In this document: positions 56,851-64,000 of the stretch, in pieces
How the letters are laid out: each line of letters begins with the position of its first letter
How positions within the stretch are numbered: the stretch's first letter is position 1
NCBI GenBank assembly: GCA_026214975.1
Contig: CM047805.1
Location: 112,091,845-112,155,844 of the forward strand
DNA length: 64,000 nucleotides
Reading direction: 5' to 3'
Origin: Gentiana macrophylla
Lineage: Eukaryota > Streptophyta > Magnoliopsida > Gentianales > Gentianaceae
Notes under the pieces: generated by a model
Seen by the model: only the letters and a program-made list of their open reading frames with translations
What the model was told of the DNA's origin: nothing
The model's database searches: none
Program-made: the position numbers and the translations under genes

Positions 56851-58080
56851 GCATCTTTAAGATGAAGAGGCAATAATGTCATCATCCGAATTAAAGAAGT
56901 CGGATGGGATCTCATCACAAATCGACACATCGGTCATGTCAACCACCTTACAAAGTATAGGACTTGGTGCTTCATAAAGAATTTGTCCGAAATACTTTTT
57001 CAATCTATGACCATTTACTTTAAAGGTTGACCGATGTACCCTTTTAAGGAGATCGCTCCACCGGATGAACCGACAATTTCAAAGGGTCGGACCATACGGA
57101 CTTAAGCTTGCCGACAAGCAGGATGTAATCTGGTGTTGTAAAGCAAAGCCATCTCTCTACCTTGAAATCTCTATCTTTTATCTTGGCATCGTGGAGAGCC
57201 TTTGTTCTCTCCTTGTTCACTTAGGATTCTCGTAGGGCCCCAGTGCGAATTAAATCGAGCTCATGTAGTTGCGATAATCTTTTCTCCCCACGAGTTGGCT
57301 ATCGAAGTTTAAGAATTTAGTAGCCCGATGGCTCGTGCTCGACTCGGCCCGGTAGATGGCAAGCTTTGCCATAAACCATTTGAAAGAGCGGCGTACCCAT
57401 AGGGGTCTTGAGCGCGATCACGATAAGCCCAGTCGTCGTCCAACTTGACTCAGGTTGGTTCTATTCGAATTCACCGTTTTCTCAAAATCCGCTTTAGACT
57501 TACATTTGCTCACCTCGACTTGGCCAGTGCAGGGTGGTATGGTGTACCAATTCTATGCTTGACACCATATCTCTCAAGAGTTTTATCGGTGGTGCATTAC
57601 AAATCGATCCTTCATCAGCGATAAGGGCTACAGGGACTGACCAAATCTAGTAAAGATATTCTTTTGCAAGAATTTCTTTACCACTTTGTGATCATTGGTT
57701 GGGGTGGCTATGGCCTCTACCCACTTGGAAACATAGTCCACACAGACCAGAATATATTTGTTAGAGCATGATGATGGGAAAGGTCCCATAAAATCAATGC
57801 CCCAAACATCGAAAACTTCACATTCAAGATAGGCCTCAAGGCATCTCCATCCCTACTCTTTGAGTCTCCACTACTCTTTTGGCATCTATCACGGCCTTTG
57901 CAAAGGCTTGACATCTTTAAGCGAGTAGGCCGGTAAAAACCGACTTGAAGGATTTTTGTAGGTGTCTTAGGTGCTCCGTAGTGCCCACCAGCGGGACCAC
58001 TATGACATTGCTCCAAGATATCAATTGTTCATGCTCCGGGCGCACCTTCTAAGCAACCCGTCCTTGCAGTTTTAAGCAGA
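56851..58080 (-). pseudogene. Athila-like integrase
   Basis: Minus strand: CHSGPAGGHYGAPKTPTKIL (58008-57949), QVGFYRPT, then a frame-shifted CDRCQ-like block, and near 57810-57690, across frames, [15 protein letters not shown] and [16 protein letters not shown] with the first catalytic Asp in [24 protein letters not shown] sequence follows near 57680. The His/Cys zinc domain is recognisable; the second Asp and Glu are not in a readable frame. Confidence 0.75.
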
Positions 58081-58899
58081 TGTGGATCCTCCCATACGAG
58101 ATACTTTAAGTCGCTGAAAATTTTCTTCTTTTCACGATCGTCATCTCTTCTAAGTGTCCACTTGCTAAGTAATTGGCGTGTCGACATACCACGACCTCAC
58201 ATTCTACAACTTCATTAATTGCTCGGTTGGAAAGTCAATGCCTATCTCTTGTGGATTTATTACCCTCGTTTACTAGGCGAGATAAGTGGTCACTACAACA
58301 TTGTCACTACCATTCTTGTCCTTAATCTCAAGGTCGAATTCACGTAATATCGGGGATCCATCTAAGTAACCTTGGTTTAGCGTGCGCTTTTGCCATAAGG
58401 TAGCGTAGTCTTTGCGTGATCTGTCCAAACCACAACTTGAGACCCGGCGGGTAACTTAAAATTTATCCATAGCAAAAGCGACGGCTAGGAATTCTTTCTG
58501 TAGTAGTGTAGTTACAACGAGGCTGGGTTCAAAGTTAGACTCGCATAGTAGATCGGCGGAACTTTTGTCAATTCTCTGCCTTACTAGAAGCTGCGCCTAC
58601 GGGCGTAGTTAGAGCATCGCACAATAGTTCAAAAGGTTGAGTTCAATCGGTAGCGATTAAAATGGGGAGCCTTTGGTTAGCTTATCCTTTAAGCTATTAA
58701 AAGCTTTCTTACACCCATCTTCAAATAAGAACTCCACTTCCTCTTTGATAGGTTGGATAACGGCTTTGCTATCGTTGAAAAATCTTTAATGAAAGCGCCC
58801 GATAGAAGCCTACATGCCCCGAAAATCCTCGTACTTCCTTCTTTGTCTTGGGTATGACATTCTCTCAATGACTTCTACTTTAGCCTTATCCACACGAAT
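58081..58899 (-). pseudogene. Athila-like RNase H region
   Basis: Scattered identity only: NPIAYASKTL-type and HSDHATLRYL-type segments are suggested by the complement of 58380-58560, with many frame changes. The call rests on position between RT and integrase. Confidence 0.4.
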
Positions 58900-59560
58900 A
58901 CCGTCAGCGGGCGACTTGTGTCCTAACACAATCCGCTAACCGACTAGAAAATGGCACTTCTCGATTAAGCACCAGATTTTCTCAACACAACGTTGGAGTA
59001 CCATATCTGAGATTCTTTAGATTTCATCAAAGTATCGCCGTGGGCGAAGTCATCCATGAAGACCTCATGCATTGCTCCACAAGTCCATCAAAATGGCTAA
59101 CATGCACCGTTGAAAAGTCGCGGTGCATTGCATAAGCCGAATGGCGTGCGAAAAGCAAAAGTGCCAGGATGGACAATTAAATGTGGTCTTTTCACGGTCA
59201 TTAGGGGTCGATGGCTATCTGGAAGTAACGGAGTATCCATCGAGGAAACAATAATACTTGTGACCACTCGGTCTTTTCGATAAATTTGGTCAATGAAGGG
59301 TAGGGAAAGTGGTCATGGCGGTAACCTCGTTAAGTCTCGATAGTCAATCTGAGACTCATAGCTTTGTCACGAGTCGTAAGGCTACTTCTTCCCTCTTTTC
59401 GTTCTTCTCAGCGGTAATACCCCTTCTTTGGCACAACTTGAGGTGGGGCTAACCCACTAAGCTTCTCGGCTATGGCATAGATAATTCCCATATCAAGCCA
59501 TTTGATGATTTCCTTTTTGACAACCTCCTGCGTATGCGGTTTAGCCTCGCTTTGAGGTTG
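58900..59560 (-). pseudogene. Athila-like reverse transcriptase
   Basis: Minus strand across frames: PPQVVPKKG (59460-59420), LSRLNEV-type remnant, GHKYYCFLDGYSG-like block (59275-59235; contains the F-L-D palm motif), REKTTFNC, PFGLCNAP (59150-59125) and EVFMDDF (59065-59045; catalytic F-M-D-D). Frames are interrupted about every 100 bases. Confidence 0.75.
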
Positions 59561-60309
59561 TCTAACCTGCTTCAGCTCCTTCCTCCGTTCGAATCTTATG
59601 CATGCACACGCGTCAAGGCTGATTCCTCACGATATCGCCCACCTTGCATCGAGCAGCGAGGATATGTTTCTCAAGCACTTTGATCAGTGCGCCTCTTGCT
59701 CCGGCTCGAGTTTAGATGAGATGATCGGGGCAACTTATCACCGTCTTTTAAGAAGATGTATTTGAGTCTTTGCGGAGTGGTTTTAACTCTAAAAGTCGGT
59801 AGGTGGTTGCTCGATGCTAGATTTTAAGGGACCACTTTTCCTTGTGAGCTTGGACCGGTTGGTGAAAAACACCTCGTCTTCACGAGAGTGTAACTTGAGA
59901 AAGATATTGAGCGATATCATCTAAAGAAATCTTCACTATCGACTTCCGTCTTTTCTTTCTTATGCTTAACCATCTTCTTAAGTTCTTCTTCTTCAAGCTC
60001 TTGACAAGTTTGCTCCCAATCATCCAACTCCCGATGGGTAGTTTCTCTCCAAAAGTCTATTTCGTCCAGGCTACCCATTAAAACTTCCTCCTCTGCAAGG
60101 TCAAAGTGCTGCTGGTTGAGCTCCTTCAAATCATTCTTTGCTCATCCACTGGAATGTCCCAGTTTTACTGTTCACTCATAGGCTCGATGTCATGGGCTGT
60201 TGAGACTTGACTACTGAGTGACAACGGCTTTGTGAACAATTATCGGAGTCATCTCCATAGATTGCTTCAATGAATGAAATTCCACTGGATCGGGTTTTAC
60301 TGAACTTTT
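59561..60309 (-). pseudogene. Linker between protease and RT
   Basis: Contains an acidic, Lys/Glu-rich open frame (60129-59917; DWEQTCQELEEEELKKMVKH) and degraded GISPSxCMHxIxxE-like sequence near 59620-59570. Linkers of this type are usual in Athila elements. No catalytic motif. Confidence 0.45.
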
Positions 60310-60740
60310 TCTTGCTCGAAGGTGACGGAAGTATCTGCTATTCTCAGTGATTTGGCGGTTTGGAAGTCAATAGTGGCGGCAGAGGTGTCTAAGAAAGTGC
60401 GGCCTAGAATCGAGGCATCTCCTTGTCGATGGTAATCGGTATGACCCGGTCGATTGGAAAAATTAAATGTTTAACATGGATAGGGCGTTGTTAACACAAC
60501 CACCGCTTTGAAGCGGCTAGATCGGTCTACCAGCCCGAAGAGAGCAGGGCTCTTCCGCCAGCCTCTTGTCCAACCGAGATTTTTGCAAATGTTCAATGGC
60601 ATCACATTGTGAGAGGCCCTGAGTCGCATAAGACATTGTGGAGCGTCGGCCTTCAATCGTGCATGAGATTGAAGGTCGTCGAGAATCACCTAAACGATTG
60701 CAATGCTCTGTGAAACCGTTGAACATTCTTCTCTTAGCTT
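60310..60740 (-). pseudogene. Athila-like aspartic protease
   Basis: Minus strand: FNGFTEHCNRLGDSRRPSI, CTIEGRRSTM, a damaged C-D-L-G-A-S-V-N active-site block near 60620-60600, NICKNLGWTRGWRKSPALFG (60600-60540) and ASILGRTFLDTSAATIDFQT (60418-60359), where L-G-R-x-F-L is the conserved hairpin. At least two frame changes. Confidence 0.7.
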
Positions 60741-61596
60741 ACACCATTTCCTTTAGCTTCTTCTTACTTCCAAAGGAATCCTTAAGATACTTAGAGCATT
60801 TAGGCATCTCAGTTAATACCTCTGCAGAGCATAGTCACCATAGTATCTCTAGCATCTTTTTCACTCCGTCATCTTGTTTGTCGAGTTCAAGACATTATCT
60901 CTTTTCTTTGCGGATAAGGAAGGGTTTTGAATGATTAATCATAGGTTGACTTTTAATGGCCGTCATCTCGCTTATCCTTCCATCTCAGCGAACTTCGGTT
61001 TTCTTTTTAGTCGGGGGTTGGATACGACTTCTCTTCTCTCAACATCCTCATCACTATCCCGAAGAATCATCACCACTCAAACTCTTCCTCACTTGTTTCT
61101 TTGTTTGGCATTTAACCCACGATTGCCCTCACGAACTTATGGCGTCGGGAGGGGCTACTCATTCCCGACATCTTTTGGGTCAGATCGTCTTACAGCTTAC
61201 GAGGTGGCGCATTCAACTCCTCCTCTCCATACTCCCGTTTGAGGTGTGATGGCGGTGCAAACATTGATATACTGCCTTAGGGTTTTTATTTGTATAACTC
61301 GGCGGTCTTCCTTGAGGTCTGCGCTTGCTTGTTGATCGACCATCGACCAATCTGTCTCTCCATCGTCTTTTGACCGGTGGCTAGTGTTTCACCATGTCAA
61401 CTAGCTCGTCGAATTTCTTACGAGAGGCGTGGGTGGGCTGTTGATTTTCGCGTTTGGGCCCGATTACCTTGGGGTCTTGGGTTATTGGATGCACCAGGCG
61501 GTGTATAATAACTATTCGCGGATTTCCCGAAAAGTTGCGGTTTTGAGTTTGACTCGATTGACGCGAATTTTGGTGAAGCCTCTGAAAGGTTGATTA
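60741..61596 (-). pseudogene. Athila-like gag, C-terminal part
   Basis: Across frames: MLEILW near 60855, EVLTEMPKCSKYLKDSFGSK (60830-60770) and KKLKEMV, matching the Athila gag pattern 'F..VL..L.I..P..E...MP.Y.KF.K...S.KRKL'. Further up (60930-61596) frames are unreadable but rich in Arg/Pro/Gln as in gag tails. Cut by the N gap. Confidence 0.6.
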
Positions 61597-61696
61597 NNNN
61601 NNNNNNNNNNNNNNNNNNNNNNNNNNNNNNNNNNNNNNNNNNNNNNNNNNNNNNNNNNNNNNNNNNNNNNNNNNNNNNNNNNNNNNNNNNNNNNNN
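61597..61696. other. Assembly gap of 100 N
   Basis: Exactly 100 N, the conventional size for a gap of unknown length. A minus-strand Athila gag lies on one side and a plus-strand Tat-type RT on the other. Confidence 1.
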
Positions 61697-62525
61697 GAAG
61701 ATGTATGGAGGTTTATGTCGACGACCTCACGATCAAGAGCGGTGTCTCTTGATCAATACCTGATGATGTCGGGAAGTATTTGAAGTTCTAAGGAAAACTC
61801 GGATGAAGCTCAACCCAAAGAAATGCACATTTGGGGTCCGATTAGGGAAGTTCCTAGGTACATGATTTCCAGAGACGGAATCGGTGCGAATCCAGATAAG
61901 ATTGATGCATTGAAGACTATGTCCCCGCCTAAAAACATCAAAGAGATACAACGGTTGACGGGAAGAATAGCAGCTTTGAACAAGTTTCTATCGAGATCAG
62001 CACCGCATGAATTACCTTTTTTTCAATATTTTGAGAAGAGCAAGCCCTTTTTAGTGGGATGAAGAAAGTCAGAAGGCCATTGAAGAACTAAATTGTACTT
62101 GGCCGAACTGCCTACCTTAACAGCCCCTCATGTAGGAGAACCTCTGTTCATTTACTTGGCAGTATGTGAAGAAGCGTTGAGCGCAGTGCTGGTTAAATAA
62201 CAAGACGGACAGCAGATACATGTTTTCTTTGTGAGCAAAGCAATCCATGGACCAGAGGTCAGATATTCAAATGCGGAAAAGTTAGCATTTGCATTAGTGC
62301 ATGCCTCAAAGAAGCTAAGGCCCTACTTCTAGGCACATCCGATTACCGTGATCACTGTTCATTCACTACGGTAGATCTTAGGATGACCAGAAACCTCAGG
62401 AAGGTTAGCAAAGTGGGTCATCGAGCTAGCAGAATATGACATCCATTTTCATGCTCGAACTTTCATCAAAGCACTAGCTCTAGCGGAAATCCTGGCTGAA
62501 GGGATAGCTGTTCGCTTAGAGGGCG
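61697..62525 (+). pseudogene. Tat-type RT thumb and RNase H
   Basis: MEVYVDDLTIKS (61706-61741; Y-V-D-D), then frame-shifted MKLNPKKCTFGVR, ANPDKIDALKTMSPPKNIKE with IQRLTGRIAALNKFLSRSAP (61888-62010, one open frame), FVSKAIHGPEVRYSNAEKLA (62231-62289) and FALVHASKKLRPYF. Remains of HPITVITVH and AKWVIELAEYDIHFHARTF (62410-62465) follow. Several frameshifts and stops. Confidence 0.85.
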
Positions 62526-62920
62526 ATCAGCCAAAATAGGGAGAAAACAAATGGAACTTGTATGTTGATGGGGCAGCAAGTAGAGAGGGAGCAGGGGCAG
62601 GTATTATGCTCGTTAGTCCAAAAGGGGAAGAGTTCCCCTATGCTTTAAGGTTTGATTTTAAAGCTACTGATAATGAAGTTGAATACCCTAATCATAGGGC
62701 TCAAGTTGGCGAACAAGCTTGGGGCAGATAGTCTGCAAGTTTACAGCGATTCTCAACTCATGGTAAATCACATAAACAGAGAATATAAGGCCAAAGAGGA
62801 GCATATGAAGAAGTATTTAACAGCGGCTCAAACTCTGCTGGAGAAATTTCAACAGGTTTAGGTTGACCAAATACCCCGAACAGAGAACAGAAGAGCGGAT
62901 GCCCTGTCAAAGTTGGCGTC
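62526..62920 (+). pseudogene. Second (archaeal-type) RNase H of the Tat element
   Basis: WNLYVDGAASREGAGAGIML (62552-62611; V-D-G-A catalytic Asp), VSPKGEEFPYALRFDFKATD, NEVEYPNHRAQ (Glu kept), then, after a frame shift, LKLANKLGADSLQVYSDSQL (62701-62760; S-D-S catalytic Asp), MVNHINREYKAKEEHMKKYL, TAAQTLLEKFQQV and RTENRRADALSKLAS (62879-62923; Asp kept). All four acidic positions survive. Confidence 0.85.
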
Positions 62921-63407
62921 AAACTTTCTGTCAGAAAAAAAAGTGATGGTGGAGCTCCTGAAGGTGAGAAGTTATAATCAGCAAACCGTTCAGCCGATCA
63001 GGCAAGCCAGTACCTGGATGGACCTTATAGTGTCCTATCTCAGAAATAATAGCTTACCTCAATACAGAGTGCAAGCCAGAAAGATGAAACTCTTAGCGAC
63101 CAGATATTCGCTGTTCAAAAACGTGCTTTATCGTAGGTCGTATATTGCACCATGGCTTAGATGTGTAACAAGTGAAGAAGAGAACTACCTTCTCAGAGAG
63201 ATACACTTAGGAATCTGTGGAAATCACCCCGGGGCTCAGACCTTAGCAAGGAAGTGCAGGCTGTTCGGCTACTATTGGCCAACAATGTTGGAAGATGCTA
63301 AAGAGTTAGTGGAAAAGTGCAAATCATTCCAGGTACACGATAACTTGCCGCATCAGCCATCCGGTGGTATCCCCTTGGCCCTTCGATCAATAAGGGGTAG
63401 TGATTGA
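62913..63407 (+). pseudogene. Tat-type integrase N-terminus, cut
   Basis: Open for 164 codons. STWMDLIVSYLRNNSLP, YSLFKNVLYRRSYIAPWLRC and the zinc domain HLGICGNHPGAQTLARKCRL with YYWPTMLEDAKELVEKCKSF. The H-x4-H and first Cys are present, but the last Cys is Phe (C-K-S-F instead of C-x-x-C), so zinc binding would be lost. The catalytic core (D-D-E) is absent because another element begins at about 63401; in the shifted frame PWPFDQ is followed by a stop. Confidence 0.85.
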
Positions 63408-64000
63408 GCTAAAATTCACCCTTCAAAAACAATTTATAAAAACTCGAAACCGTGGGTAAACTAACTCTAACCGCAAAGTGTACCGGGTCGATTGCTAGAA
63501 TAGCTACTGAGTACGAGGTCGAACCCAAGGGAAAAGTGTTTGTGAGTACCAAAGCGAACGTGTTACTTAGTCTAGGTGATCAATGTTTTTAGAGTGCTTG
63601 TTTACTACAACGACACTAAAATGGTTACTACTAACAAGTTTACAGATAAAAGAAAGAAAGAGAGAAGATTAAACTACTAGGTTTTAAAGATAGGTTAAAG
63701 GACATAGCCGAACCATGATCAAAATAGCTAGTTTCAACCTCAAGGGTAGACAAAACCGGGAGTGTGCATTATGACAAACGAACTCTCGCAATCAATTTCA
63801 CGGGTACGAACTCCTAATCCCGGTGCTAAGGTCTGAACAACTCTCTCCTAACACCTTATGCCATGTTAACTACCCTTCCCTAAAAAAGATTCACTAACAA
63901 GAAATGTTATGCACTAGAGCCGCTTAAACGTTAAAACGAGTAACCTCACTTAGGGCTCGGGCTTAACAACTAGGCCGAGTCTAAGCCGCGATCTTAGATC
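63401..64000. repeat. LTR-like sequence running off the window end
   Basis: Begins TGATTGAGCTAAAATTCACC right where the integrase frame is lost. Contains GAGGTCGAACCCAAGGGAA (63509-63527), the motif also seen near 42560 and 53645 in other LTR families here, then AT-rich sequence without a protein frame. The end and polarity cannot be seen. Confidence 0.5.

Larger units (their letters stand above)
53559..61596 (-). mobile_element. Athila-like Ty3/gypsy element, minus strand, 5' end beyond the gap
   Basis: Right to left: gag (about 61596-60740), protease (60740-60310), RT (59550-58900), RNase H (58900-58100), integrase (58080-57200), long 3' non-coding part (56850-55271) and 3' LTR (55270-53559). 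Domain order and sequence match Athila/Tat-type plant gypsy elements. All frames are broken, and its 5' LTR would lie in or past the N gap. Confidence 0.8.
61697..63400 (+). mobile_element. Retand/Tat-type Ty3/gypsy polyprotein fragment
   Basis: Starts in RT directly after the gap and ends in integrase. It carries two RNase H domains (the usual one and a second 'archaeal-type' one), the hallmark of the Tat lineage. Cut at about 63400 by an LTR-like sequence. Confidence 0.8.

Noticed and set aside
60638..61249. Plus-strand frames of 97-103 codons
   Set aside because: They are shadows of the minus-strand Athila gag/protease region, which gives recognisable motifs.
1..64000. An intact host gene, rRNA, or endogenous pararetrovirus
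   Set aside because: No caulimovirid movement protein or coat motif, no rRNA core sequence and no multi-exon host gene was recognised; all strong protein signals are retroelement or Helitron domains.

Overview
This window is eudicot-type plant repeat DNA. It holds no intact host gene that I can recognise. What it contains is a stack of decayed transposable elements: Ty1/copia and Ty3/gypsy LTR retrotransposons, LINEs, a Helitron, a candidate Stowaway-like MITE, solo LTRs and a tRNA-like (SINE-like) tandem repeat. The evidence for a plant is the PBS (TGGTATC-type, initiator-Met tRNA), the plant-specific retroelement lineages (SIRE-like, Athila-like, Retand/Tat-like with a second RNase H, Tekay-like LTR ends) and an RPA-bearing Helitron. 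The species cannot be named. Almost every reading frame is broken by stops and frameshifts, so most coding calls are pseudogene fragments.

Layout. 1-6.35 kb: minus-strand SIRE-like element (LTR, PBS, gag fragment, long additional ORF, no pol). 6.35-10.6 kb: minus-strand copia remnant with a gag piece, a leader carrying nine hairpins, and a 1.8 kb LTR. 10.6-13.2 kb: minus-strand LINE reverse transcriptase remnant. 13.2-14.3 kb: AT-rich tandem and inverted repeats. 14.338-31.348 kb: one LTR element bounded by the target duplication TATAC. One LTR carries a LINE 3' end (16.43-17.76 kb) and the other carries a 9.2 kb non-coding LARD-type element with 1.81 kb LTRs (20.434-29.627 kb). 31.9-36.5 kb: Helitron remnant (Pif1-like helicase end plus RPA-like ORF), followed by a SIRE-type LTR (36.47-37.85 kb) and AT-rich DNA with a MITE (40.02-40.30 kb).

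40.4-53.6 kb is a multi-level nest. A plus-strand gypsy RT is split by a complete minus-strand copia (40.925-51.071 kb, LTRs at both ends, duplication ACAAC). That copia is split twice by solo LTRs of one family (42.475-43.888, duplication GAGGC; 46.735-50.425, duplication TACTC). The second solo LTR holds a SIRE-type LTR, which in turn carries tRNA-like tandem units. A plus-strand copia remnant follows (51.4-53.56 kb). 53.56-61.6 kb: minus-strand Athila-like gypsy (LTR, integrase, RT, protease, gag) ending at a 100-N assembly gap. 61.7-63.4 kb: plus-strand Retand/Tat-like polyprotein (RT, RNase H, second RNase H, integrase HHCC), cut by another LTR-like sequence that runs off the end.

The genes do not act together as a pathway; the informative content is the order of insertions. 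One technical signal deserves attention: paired LTR copies differ repeatedly by CTG/CAG versus CG-type changes, which suggests consensus error. Some of the 'pseudogenes' may therefore be less broken in the real genome. I found no convincing new biological system.
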